Origin: Acidocella sp.
GTDB lineage: Bacteria > Pseudomonadota > Alphaproteobacteria > Acetobacterales > Acetobacteraceae
Reading direction: 5' to 3'
DNA: 64,000 nt
Assembly: GCA_026224875.1 (NCBI GenBank)
Contig: JAMFRU010000058.1
Location: 47,390 to 111,389, forward strand
Part shown: piece by piece, positions 28,678 to 38,100 of the stretch
How positions within the stretch are numbered: position 1 is the stretch's first letter
How the letters are laid out: each line of letters opens with the position of its first letter
Translations under genes and position numbers: made by a program
The notes under the pieces: generated by a model
Told to the model about the DNA's origin: nothing
The model's database searches: none
What the model saw: only the letters and a program-made list of their open reading frames with translations

Positions 28678-29021
28678 TTGAATTGTTGTTCGAGGATTTG
28701 TGCACGCAATGTAATGAATGCGTCGTTAAATGTCCGTCCAATGTATTCGATGCGGTGCCGGGCGCGGCCCCGGTGATCGCGCGGCCACTCGATTGCCAGA
28801 CCTGCTATATGTGCGAGATGTACTGCCAGGACGATGCAATTTTCATTGGTTCAGACTACGAGAAACAGAATATGCCAGACCCTGAGGTGGTGCGCGCGGC
28901 CGGCTGGCTGGGCGAGTTGCGGCGTAACAGTGGCTGGGATGAATGGGCGGCCGACCCGCAATATAAAAACCAGATGTGGTATATGAGCGAGGTTTTCAAA
29001 CGCGGCCTAGCGGGTGGATAA
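28674..29021 (+). CDS. Ferredoxin family protein, 2x[4Fe-4S] (AprB-like)
   Basis: CTQCNECVVKCP and CQTCYMCEMYCQDDAIFI; 4-bp overlap with the preceding flavoprotein gene. Confidence 0.88.
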   Translation: MIELLFEDLCTQCNECVVKCPSNVFDAVPGAAPVIARPLDCQTCYMCEMYCQDDAIFIGSDYEKQNMPDPEVVRAAGWLGELRRNSGWDEWAADPQYKNQMWYMSEVFKRGLAGG

Positions 29022-29033
29022 TGGAGAGGTAGC

Positions 29034-29696
29034 ATGACTGAAAATAGTTTGAATGAACAATTCACGGCTTTGCATGAGCATCGCGTGCAGACGATGAATC
29101 CCGTTGATCTTGATATCAACATCCGCCAGCGGGAATATCTCGTGGCGCATGCAAACCGCGATGCGTTTCCCAAGCCGGGCGATAAAGTGCCGGATTTCAC
29201 ATTGCCGGATGTGGATGGCGGCAGCGTGGTGCTGGCGGAATTATTGGTCAAAGGCCCGGTGGTGCTGGTGTTTTTCCGTTTCGCCGGCTGCCCCGCATGC
29301 AATATTGCGCTGCCGTATTATGAGCGCGCGCTCTACCCGGAACTGGCCGCACGGGGTGCCACTTTGCTGGCCTTGAGCCCGCAGGTGCCGGAGAAGCTTG
29401 GAGAAATTAAGACCCGGCATAATCTTTCTTTCCATATTGCTTCGGACACGGACAATCGTCTGGGAAAACATTTCGGTATCGTGTTTTCACCGACCGAGGA
29501 GGCCAGGGCAAATGCCGAAGCCAAGGGCTCGAATATGGGCGAGACCACGGGTACCGGCACGTGGGAGCTGCCGATGCCGGCGGTAATTGTGATCGGGCAG
29601 GATGGGGTTATCCGCTATGCCGATGTGAGCCCGGATTGGCTGGTGCGCACGGAGGCGGGGGATATTCTGGCAGCATTGGAACCGGCGCTAAGCTGA
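29034..29696 (+). CDS. Peroxiredoxin-like (AhpC/TSA family) protein
   Basis: VPDFTLPDVDGGSVVLAELLVKGPVVLVFFRFAGCPACNIALPYYERAL. Confidence 0.88.
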   Translation: MTENSLNEQFTALHEHRVQTMNPVDLDINIRQREYLVAHANRDAFPKPGDKVPDFTLPDVDGGSVVLAELLVKGPVVLVFFRFAGCPACNIALPYYERALYPELAARGATLLALSPQVPEKLGEIKTRHNLSFHIASDTDNRLGKHFGIVFSPTEEARANAEAKGSNMGETTGTGTWELPMPAVIVIGQDGVIRYADVSPDWLVRTEAGDILAALEPALS

Positions 29697-29804
29697 AGGC
29701 GGCAGATTCGCTCAGGGGCGGGCTTGCATAATACTACTTATTGGGTAGATATATGGTCCCTACTCTTAACGGTAGATCATGCACCATCTTCTTAGTACCG
29801 TCCC

Positions 29805-30644
29805 ATGGCGGTGAATATTCCCATGGAGCTGCTGCGTAGCTTCGTCGCCATTATTGACACCGGTTCAATGCTGCAGGCCACCGAGCGCGTGTTCCTCACG
29901 CAATCCGCGCTCTCGCTGCAGATGCGCCGGTTGGAAGATCTTGTGCGCCAGCCATTGTTCAACCGCCAGGGGCGCCGGCTGCGGCTTACCCCGGCGGGAG
30001 AGCGGCTGCTGCGTACCGCGCGCGATATTCTGAGCCTCAACGATCAGGTGCTTGCCGCTCTACAGGGCCAGGCGCTTTCCGGCTCCGTGCGCCTTGGCAT
30101 GAACCAGGATTTCGCCGAGATTTTCCTCCCCGGCGTGCTGAATGAGTTCATCACCTCCTACCCTGAAATCCAGACCCAGGTGCGGGTCGGCGGCAGCCAG
30201 GAGCTGCTTGACCTGCTCTCCAACGGCCAGCTGGATCTCGTACTCTGCGTACGCCCCGAGGATGACCCGAAACTGCTGAAAACCGTGCCGATGGGATGGT
30301 TCGGCCATATGCATCTGCTGGAGCGCGACGTGCTGCCGCTGGCCCTGCTGGAGCCGCCCTGCCTGTTCCGTGCCGCCGCTCTGGCCCGGCTGGAGGCCTC
30401 CGGGCGGCGCTTCCGCGTGCTGGTGGAAACCGCCAGCCTGTCGGGCATCCGTGCCGCGGTACAGGCGGGGCTTGCCATCACCTGCCGCGGCCCGCTGTTC
30501 GCCGAGGTCGCCCCCTTGCTCCCGGCCGACGCGCTGCCGTCACTCTCCCGTGCCGGCTATGCAATCTATGATGCACCCGTACCATCGCCCGCCACCAGCC
30601 GGTTGGAGACATTGCTGCGGCAAGCGGTGCTGGCCCTGAACTGA
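29805..30644 (+). CDS. LysR-family transcriptional regulator
   Basis: N-terminal HTH ELLRSFVAIIDTGSMLQATERVFLTQSALSLQMRRLEDLVRQPLFNRQGRRLRLTPAGERLL. Confidence 0.92.
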   Translation: MAVNIPMELLRSFVAIIDTGSMLQATERVFLTQSALSLQMRRLEDLVRQPLFNRQGRRLRLTPAGERLLRTARDILSLNDQVLAALQGQALSGSVRLGMNQDFAEIFLPGVLNEFITSYPEIQTQVRVGGSQELLDLLSNGQLDLVLCVRPEDDPKLLKTVPMGWFGHMHLLERDVLPLALLEPPCLFRAAALARLEASGRRFRVLVETASLSGIRAAVQAGLAITCRGPLFAEVAPLLPADALPSLSRAGYAIYDAPVPSPATSRLETLLRQAVLALN

Positions 30645-30698
30645 CGAAGGTGGATGACGGTTCTGGAAGCGGGCGGCTGGAGGCGCTAGGCTGGCGGC

Positions 30699-31520
30699 AT
30701 GACGCCACTCACCGGACTCCATGAGTTTATCGATCGCTATAGGCGTCTCTTTATCCTGACCGGCGCGGGGTGCAGCACAAACTCTGGTCTGCCTGATTAT
30801 CGTGATGCCGGGGGTAATTGGAAGCGCGCGCAGCCGATGACCTATCAGGTCTTCATGGGCGATGCGGCGGCGCGGCAGCGTTACTGGGCGCGCAGTATGA
30901 CTGGCTGGCCGCGCTTTGAGAGGACCCAGCCCAACGGCGCGCATTACGCGCTTGCACGGCTGGAGGAGATGGGCAAATGCGAGCTGCTGCTGACCCAGAA
31001 TGTCGATCGGCTGCATCAGGCGGCTGGCAGCACCCGTGTGGTGGATCTGCATGGGCGGCTCGATCTGGTCCGCTGCATGGGGTGCGAGCAGCGCATTTCC
31101 CGGGCCGCGTTTCAGGAGGAGCTGGTTCGGCTTAATCCGGCTTGGGCCGGGGTGGAAGCGGGCTTCGCACCGGATGGCGATGCCGATATTGAAGCCGCCG
31201 ATTTTTCGTCCTTCGTAATCCCGGTTTGCCGGGACTGCGGTGGGGTGCTCAAGCCGGATGTCGTGTTTTATGGTGAGAACGTGCCGCGCGAGCGGGTTGA
31301 GGCCGGCGTGGGACATCTCGCTCAGGCCGATGCCATGCTGATCGTGGGGTCTTCCCTCATGGTCTGGTCCGGTTTTCGCTTCGTCCAGGCGGCCGCGCGC
31401 GCGGGTAAAACCATTGCCGCAATCAATCTTGGGCACACCCGTGCGGATGTGTTGCTCTCGTTCAAGGTGGAGCAATCCTGCGACGAGGCGTTGGCCTTCC
31501 TGCTGCGGCCGGCCGCGTAA
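30699..31520 (+). CDS. Sir2-family NAD-dependent protein deacylase
   Basis: LTGAGCSTNSGLPDYR, TQNVDRLHQAAG, zinc Cys pairs CMGC/CRDC, PDVVFYGENVP, VGSSLMVWSGF. Confidence 0.92.
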   Translation: MTPLTGLHEFIDRYRRLFILTGAGCSTNSGLPDYRDAGGNWKRAQPMTYQVFMGDAAARQRYWARSMTGWPRFERTQPNGAHYALARLEEMGKCELLLTQNVDRLHQAAGSTRVVDLHGRLDLVRCMGCEQRISRAAFQEELVRLNPAWAGVEAGFAPDGDADIEAADFSSFVIPVCRDCGGVLKPDVVFYGENVPRERVEAGVGHLAQADAMLIVGSSLMVWSGFRFVQAAARAGKTIAAINLGHTRADVLLSFKVEQSCDEALAFLLRPAA

Positions 31521-31552
31521 AAAAGGCCCCGGCAAATGCCGGGGCCTTTTTT
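31519..31552. terminator. Bidirectional rho-independent terminator
   Basis: AAAAAAGGCCCCGGCAAATGCCGGGGCCTTTTTT perfect hairpin with flanking A/T tracts between convergent genes. Confidence 0.92.
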
Positions 31553-31557
31553 ATTGG

Positions 31558-32331
31558 TTATGTCCAGCCGTGATTTACACTGCCGCGCCGCCCCCATTGG
31601 GCTTTGGCGGCGCGCTCGGTGAGGGCGCCAAACCCCAGGCCGAGTGTTGCCCACATGATGGCCTGCATGCCCAGCGAATCGATCCGGAAATGCCACAACA
31701 CCACGGCGGGGAAGCCGGCGGGGACTTCGTTGATCGGCGGCAGGAACGCCGCCACCAATGCCACCGCGACGATGTAGCCGCCGGCCGACCAGAGGGACGC
31801 AGCCCATTCGCCGTGTTTGGAGGCGAGATGCTTGCGTACCATCACCGCCAAAACCATAGCGGCGATCGACAGCACCATCATGGAAAAATACAATTCCGTG
31901 CGAATGCCGATCGTATCCGGATGCCCGACCGAGGGTGGATTTGCCGGGTATTTCAGATTGGGCACGATATACATGCAGATGATGCCGCCCAGCGCCAGTA
32001 AGGCCGAAGTCGTGCGCGGGCTGAGACGGCCGGCGCGCCCATTAACATAGGCGAAAACCAGCGCGAACAGCCCGCCGAAGGCGGTGCTGTACACCATCAC
32101 GCCTGTCAGCAGGCCGAAGCTCGCCTGCACCTGCCGGCTGACGAGCACAGGTTCCACGACGTCGTGGATGCCTTTCGTCGCATCGGCCTGGACCTTGGCT
32201 TTGTCCATTGCGGATTCGAACGCGATGGCGCGATCGACCTGTGGTTCACCGTAAATTTTGGCGAAACTGAAAACGAGAAGCCCCGCGAGCAAGCCGCACA
32301 GCATCCCACGGATGAGGAGGGTTCTGACCAT
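31558..32331 (-). CDS. cbtA: CbtA family cobalt transporter protein
   Basis: 257 aa membrane protein directly after a CbtB-like gene and a cobalamin riboswitch; FSFAKIYGEPQVDRAI typical of CbtA. Confidence 0.86.
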   Translation of the reverse strand: MVRTLLIRGMLCGLLAGLLVFSFAKIYGEPQVDRAIAFESAMDKAKVQADATKGIHDVVEPVLVSRQVQASFGLLTGVMVYSTAFGGLFALVFAYVNGRAGRLSPRTTSALLALGGIICMYIVPNLKYPANPPSVGHPDTIGIRTELYFSMMVLSIAAMVLAVMVRKHLASKHGEWAASLWSAGGYIVAVALVAAFLPPINEVPAGFPAVVLWHFRIDSLGMQAIMWATLGLGFGALTERAAKAQWGRRGSVNHGWT

Positions 32332-32346
32332 GATTTTCGGCCCCTA

Positions 32347-32553
32347 TTAGTGACAGGGGAAACCAAGCAGATGGCGGCTGTCATGCACCCATTCGTGTAC
32401 ATACATGCCGGGGATGATCGATGTGGCACCTTCCTCCGCGCCGACGAAATAGATCGCCAGGAGCATGAGGGCGCCGAAAATCAGCCAGGGGATGATCTCG
32501 CCTACGGGGATGGGTTGCGAGACGGTACCGGTATCGATGGAAATGTCAGACAT
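32347..32553 (-). CDS. cbtB: CbtB family cobalt transporter subunit
   Basis: One TM helix plus C-terminal HEWVHDSRHLLGFPCH. Confidence 0.86.
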   Translation of the reverse strand: MSDISIDTGTVSQPIPVGEIIPWLIFGALMLLAIYFVGAEEGATSIIPGMYVHEWVHDSRHLLGFPCH

Positions 32554-32594
32554 ATAAGTAACTCCTGGGATCAAGCGTCCTGGTGGAAGAAGAA

Positions 32595-32724
32595 AACACC
32601 ACGGGAGGGTCTGACTTCCGGCTTCCTCATCAGGGTTTTGATAAGTAACCGATTACAGTGGCGCGACCGCGCCGGATTTGCACCGGCTTCCCGATCCATG
32701 GCTAAAACGGTGTACGCTTTGGAT
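32595..32724 (-). promoter_or_regulatory. Cobalamin riboswitch (upstream of cbtBA)
   Basis: Reverse complement GGGAAGCCGGTGCAAATCCGGCGCGGTCGCGCCACTGTAATCGG...GGAAGCCGGAAGTCAGACCC; B12-box GCCACTG at 32656-32662. Confidence 0.92.
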
Positions 32725-32767
32725 TTTTACCGGTCAATGAAAACGTGAATGAAGCGGGATTCGTGAA

Positions 32768-33340
32768 ATGACGTTGCTGACAGCGCGCCTGACCTTGATC
32801 TGCCACGGTGCGACTCGCGCCATGCGAGAGGCGGCTTTTCCGGGCGATGAGCCGCTGGAGCCGCAAGCTCTTGCGAAGGCCGCGGCACTGGCGCCGTTGT
32901 TGCGGCGGGTCGATGCGGCGTGGTCCAGCCCGGCGCGGCGTGCTCTGGAAACAGCCATGGCACTTGGCCTGGCGGTAGAAACTGAAGCGGCGTTGGCGGA
33001 TATCGATGTGGGGGCCTGGGGCGGCAGATCACTTGCCGATGTCGAGGCCAGCGATCCCGCCGGTCTTGCCAGCTGGATGAGCGATGCGGCGGCTTGCCCG
33101 CATGGCGGGGAGACGATTGTTGCGTTGATCCACCGGGTGGCCGGTTGGCTTGAGATGATGAAAGGCGCCGAGGGCCGCATATTTACCGTCACGCATCCTG
33201 CCGTCATCCGCGCTGCCGTTGTTATCGCACTGGATGCACCGCCGGCTTCATTCTGGCGCATCGACGTCGAACCGCTCTGTTTTGTCCGGCTGCAGGGCCG
33301 GGCGGGCCGTTGGACGCTGCGCTCCCTCGGCACGCGTTGA
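32768..33340 (+). CDS. Histidine phosphatase family protein (alpha-ribazole phosphatase candidate)
   Basis: LTLICHGATRAMREAAFPGDEPL, AWSSPARRALETAMALGL, TVTHPAVIRAAVV; located between two cobalamin riboswitches. Confidence 0.82.
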   Translation: MTLLTARLTLICHGATRAMREAAFPGDEPLEPQALAKAAALAPLLRRVDAAWSSPARRALETAMALGLAVETEAALADIDVGAWGGRSLADVEASDPAGLASWMSDAAACPHGGETIVALIHRVAGWLEMMKGAEGRIFTVTHPAVIRAAVVIALDAPPASFWRIDVEPLCFVRLQGRAGRWTLRSLGTR

Positions 33341-33373
33341 CAGGGGTAAGGGTGGCCGATACCCTGAAATGGA

Positions 33374-33550
33374 TGGTCCTTCATTTGAGAAGGTGAATAG
33401 GGAATGCGGTGCGAGCCGGGCTTCATGCCAGTCTCAATACCGCAGCTGCCCCCGCAACTGTAAGCGGAAAGCTCTCGTCTATCGGTCACTGGATTTTGGT
33501 CCGGGAAGGCTGACGGGAGCGTTCGATCCGCGAGCCAGGAGACCTGCCAT
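33374..33550 (+). promoter_or_regulatory. Cobalamin riboswitch (upstream of DUF1636-cobWN operon)
   Basis: AGGGAATGCGGTGCGAGCC...AATACCGCAGCTGCCCCCGCAACTGTAAGCGG...CACTGG...GGGAAGGCTGACGGGAGCG...GAGCCAGGAGACCTGCC. Confidence 0.95.
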
Positions 33551-33667
33551 CAAGACTAACACTGGCCAGGCGGGGCGCCCGGGCGAGTTTTATGTGCCAC
33601 GGTTCGGCATATTGTTTTGGCAGGTCCGCGCCCCGGCCTGGTACGCTATGCGTGCATTGGGGAGAGT

Positions 33668-34048
33668 GTGTCGAAGCCTGTTTCAGCCGTGCTGCATGTT
33701 TGTGTAACCTGCAAAGCCGGGACCGAATCCGAGCCGCGCCCTGGGCAGGAGCTGTATGACGTGCTGGGTGCGTTGCTGCGGGACGAGGTGGAATTGCGCC
33801 CGGTATCCTGCCTCGCCGCCTGCGAGCATGGCTGCACGGCGGCGATTTTTATGCCCGGCAAGAATTTCGGCTATCTGCTGGGCGGGCTGAGTGCCGATAT
33901 CGCCCCGGATATTCTCGACTACGCGCGCATCTACGCCGCGTCCGCCACTGGCGCCGTGATGCCCTCGCGTCGCGCCCCTTCGCTCGCCAATGCCATTTTG
34001 AGCCGCTTTCCGGCTTATGGGCTCGAACCCACAAAGGACTTCCCATGA
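33668..34048 (+). CDS. DUF1636 family metal-binding-like protein
   Basis: VLHVCVTCKAG...VSCLAACEHGCTAAIFMPGKNFGYLLGGL, directly upstream of cobW; GTG start likely at 33668. Confidence 0.78.
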   Translation: MSKPVSAVLHVCVTCKAGTESEPRPGQELYDVLGALLRDEVELRPVSCLAACEHGCTAAIFMPGKNFGYLLGGLSADIAPDILDYARIYAASATGAVMPSRRAPSLANAILSRFPAYGLEPTKDFP

Positions 34049-35121
34049 ATAATCACGCTCAACTGCAAGCGGCGAAAATCCCGACCACGATCATCACCGG
34101 CTTTCTGGGTGCCGGCAAAACCACGCTGGTGCGGCATATTCTGGAAAACGCCGGTGGGCGCCGCTTGGCCGTGATCGTGAATGAATTCGGCGCGCGTGGG
34201 GTGGATGGCGAGATATTGCAGACTTGCGGGCTGGCGGCGTGCCCGGAGACGGATATCGTGGAACTCGCGAATGGCTGTTTGTGCTGCACCGTGGCGGATG
34301 ATTTTGTGCCGACGATCGAGGCGCTGATGGATCGCCCGAACCCGCCGGAGTATATTTTGATCGAGACATCCGGCCTTGCTCTGCCCAAGCCTTTGATCAA
34401 GGCGTTCGGCTGGCCCAGCATCCGCTCGCGGCTCACGGTGGATGGGGTAATCGCGGTGGTGGATGGGCCGGCGGTGGCGGCGGGGCGGTTTGCCGATGAT
34501 CCGGCGGAGGTTGCGCGCCAGCGGGCGGCGGACCCGTCGCTCGACCATGATAACCCGTTGGCGGAGGTATATGAGGACCAGATCCGCGCGGCCGATCTGG
34601 TGATTTTGAACAAGGCCGACCTGCTGGATGCGGATGCGTTGGCGAGGGTGCGGGCGATGATCGAGGAAACCTTGCCGCGCGCGACAAAAATGGTTGCGGC
34701 GACGGATGGGCGGCTGGACCTGGATGTGCTGCTCGGGCTGGCGGTGGGAGCAGAAAATGATCTCGCGGCGAGGCCGTCGCATCATGATGCCGAGGATGGT
34801 GCGCATGAGCATGATGATTTTACGAGTTTCGTTGTGAGTGTGCCCGAATTGACGGCGCCGGATTTGTTGCTGGCGCGGCTTGGGGCAGCGGTGGCGGCGC
34901 ATGATGTGCTGCGGGTGAAGGGTTTTCTCGCCGTGCAGGGAAAACCGTTGCGATTGGAGGTGCAGGGCGTGGGTTCGCGCTTCCGGCAGAATTTTACCCG
35001 CGCCTGGCGGGCGGATGAGGCGCGCGAAGGGCATCTGGTGGTGATCGGCCGGAGCGGGATGGACCGTGCTGGAATTGAAACCATGATCTCGGCCGAGATC
35101 GAAACGAAGATCGCGGGATAG
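34045..35121 (+). CDS. cobW: Cobalamin biosynthesis GTPase CobW
   Basis: TTIITGFLGAGKTTLVRHIL, ELANGCLCCTVADDF (CxCC), LNKADLLD; next to cobN. Confidence 0.93.
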   Translation: MNNHAQLQAAKIPTTIITGFLGAGKTTLVRHILENAGGRRLAVIVNEFGARGVDGEILQTCGLAACPETDIVELANGCLCCTVADDFVPTIEALMDRPNPPEYILIETSGLALPKPLIKAFGWPSIRSRLTVDGVIAVVDGPAVAAGRFADDPAEVARQRAADPSLDHDNPLAEVYEDQIRAADLVILNKADLLDADALARVRAMIEETLPRATKMVAATDGRLDLDVLLGLAVGAENDLAARPSHHDAEDGAHEHDDFTSFVVSVPELTAPDLLLARLGAAVAAHDVLRVKGFLAVQGKPLRLEVQGVGSRFRQNFTRAWRADEAREGHLVVIGRSGMDRAGIETMISAEIETKIAG

Positions 35122-35128
35122 CGGCGCG

Positions 35129-38100
35129 ATGCACATATTGTTCCGGGAACAGCGTCATCTGGATGAGGCCGCGGCAGCGGTCGATCTGGGGCAGAGCCCG
35201 GCGGATGTGGTGCTGTTGTCGTTCTCCGATGCCGATCTGGGTGCTGCTGCCATGGCCTGGGGGCGGATGGGGGATGAACGGCCGGGGCTGCGGCTGGCCA
35301 ATCTTGGGCAGTTGCGCCATCCGCTCTCGGTGGATTTATATGCCGAGCAGGTGTTGAGCCGCGCCAAGTGCGTGGTGGCGCGGCTGTTGGGCGGGGTGGA
35401 TTACTGGCGCTATGGCTGCGAGGAACTGCTGGCTTTGTGCAGGGCGGAGGGTAAGCCGCTGGCGATGATTTCCGGCGATGGCGTGGATGATGCGCGGTTG
35501 CAGGATTTTTCCACCGTATCGCCGCAGGTTCGGTTGGCTTTTGACGGGTATTTTCGCGAGGGAGGCCCGGAAAACTGGGCGAATGGGTTGTTGCTGGCGG
35601 GCTCGTTGGCTGGGCTATGCGCGCCGCCCGCGCAGATGCCTGCGCAGATGCCTGCGCCCGTGCCACGTTTTGGGGAGCATACGCTGGCAGCAGAGGGCGC
35701 GCCGGATGCGCCTTTGGCAGCGATGGTCTTTTACCGCTCGCATCTGCTCTCGGGCGATATCGCGCCGCTGGAGGCGCTGGCCGAAGCGCTGGTGATGCGC
35801 GGCATGCGCTGCCGGGCGATTTATGTGGACAGTCTTAAGGCGCCCGAGACCGGCGTGTTTGTGGCGGCGGTGTTGGGCAAATGGCGTCCGGCGGTGGTGC
35901 TGAATGCGACGGCGTTTGCCGCGCGCGGGCCGCATGGTTCGCCGCTGGATAAAGCCGGGTGCCCGGTGCTGCAGGTGATTCTGGCGGGTTCGACGGAAGA
36001 GGGCTGGCGCAATTCCACGCGCGGGCTCTCGCCGGCGGATATGGCGATGCAGATTGTGCTGCCGGAATGCGACGGGCGGCTCTCGACCAGTGCGATTTCG
36101 TTCAAGACGCCGGGCATGCAGGTGCAGGGGCTGGAGTTTGCCCAGACATTGCATATTCCTGTCCCAGCCCAGGTGGCGTTGGTAGCAGACCGGGCGGCGG
36201 GGTGGGTGCGGCTGGCGCAGACACCAGCGGGGCAGAGGCGGGTCGCGATTGTGCTGTCGGATTATCCGGGGGCGGCGGGGGCGCAGGGGCAGATCGGCCA
36301 TGCCGTCGGGCTGGATAGCTTTAAAAGCCTCGACAATATGGCGGGGCTTTTACGCGCGAATTTCTATGATGTGCCGGCGGGGAATGTCGCCGCCTTGCGC
36401 GAAATTGCTCCGCAGGCGTTTTTGACCCTGGCGGATTACGAAAGGCTTTTTGCCACGCTGCCCGGGAATGTGCAGGCGCGGGTGCGGGCGGCCTGGGGCG
36501 AGCCTGCCGAGGACCCCGCTTTGGCAAATGGCGCGTTCGTGCTGCCATATTTGCGGCGGGGAAAACTGATCGTGGCGGTGCAGCCGGATCGTGGTGCCGC
36601 GCAGGAGAAAAAAGCCTCCTATCACGATCCGGATCTGCCGCCGCGCCATCTTTATGTCGCGTTCTATCTGTGGCTGCGGCTGGAGGTGCAAATTCATGCG
36701 TTGGTGCATTTAGGGACGCATGGCACGCTGGAATGGCTGCCGGGCAAGGCGCTGGCACCGGACCCGGAGAATTGCTTTCCGGCGGCACTCTGTGGTGGTT
36801 TGCCGGTGATCTACCCGTTTATTGTGAACAACCCAGGCGAAGCAGCGGTGGCGCGGCGGCGTCTGGGGGCGGTGGTGCTCGGGCATCTGACGCCGCCGCT
36901 GAAATCGGCGGGCGTGCATGGTGAGGCGGCAGCGCTTGAGCGGCTGATCGATGATTATGCGGCGGCGGATGGTCTGGACCGGCGGCGCACCGAAATGCTG
37001 CGCGTAGAAATTCTAAGCCGTGCGGCGGCGGCGGGGCTGTTGGAAGAGAGCGGCTGCGCGCGCGGCATGCCGGCGGATGACGCGCTGGCGCGGCTGGATG
37101 CGTATCTCTGCGATGTGAAAGAGCTGCAAATCCGCGATGGGCTGCATGTGTTTGGCCAATCCCCCATATTTGAACGGCGTTCATCTCTTCTGGCAGCAAT
37201 GGCTGATGCTTCTCCTGGCGCAGATCCAACGGCAGTCGCCACGGCGCTGGACGCCTGTGCGCAAAGCGAAGCCAACGGATTTCTGGCCGCACTGGATGGG
37301 CGCTTCGTAGCACCCGGCCCGGCGGGCGCGCCGACGCGCGGGCGGGTGGATGTGCTGCCGACCGGGCGCAATCTGTTCAGCCTGGACCCGCGCACCACGC
37401 CGACGCGCGCTGCCATGGTGCTGGGGCGCAAATCCGCCGAGGCGATTTTGCGCCGGCATCTGCAGGAGCAAGGGGACTGGCCGCGCAGCCTGGTGATCGA
37501 CCTTTGGGGCAGTGCGGCACTGCGCACCGGCGGCGAGGATTTGGCGCTCGCCTTTGTGCTGATGGGAGCAGAGCCGGTCTGGGATGAGGGGTCGAGCCGG
37601 ATCAGCGGGGTGGAAATTGTGCCGCTGGCGGTGCTCGACCGGCCGCGCGTGGATGTGACCTTGCGGATTTCCGGCCTGTTCCGCGATGCGTTCGAGACAC
37701 AGATGACGATGTTCGACCTGGCGGTGCAAAGCATTGCCGCGCGCGATGAGCCGGGGGAGTGGAACCGGCTGGCGCAGGCGGCGGCGGGGCTGGTAGGGGC
37801 GGAATTGCGGCAGGCCACGGCGCGGATTTTTGGCGCGGCACCTGGGGCTTACGGCGCGGGGGTGACCGGGCTGATCCATGCCGAGGCGTTCGAGGATAAA
37901 ACCGCGCTGGGTGAGGCCTATTTGGCGGCATCCTCCTTTGCCTATGGGCAGGGTTTGGAGGGTGTGGCGGACGCGCCTGGCTTTGCGGCTCTGGTCGCGG
38001 GGGCTGATGCGTTCGTGCATCAGCAGGATCATGCCGAGGTGGATATTCTGGATGGGTTGGATTTCGCGGCCTTCGAGGGTGGGTTCGCTGCTGCTGCGGC

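Noticed and set aside
34015-35136. 373-aa minus-strand ORF opposite cobW
   Set aside because: His/Arg-rich antisense shadow of a well-supported cobW gene
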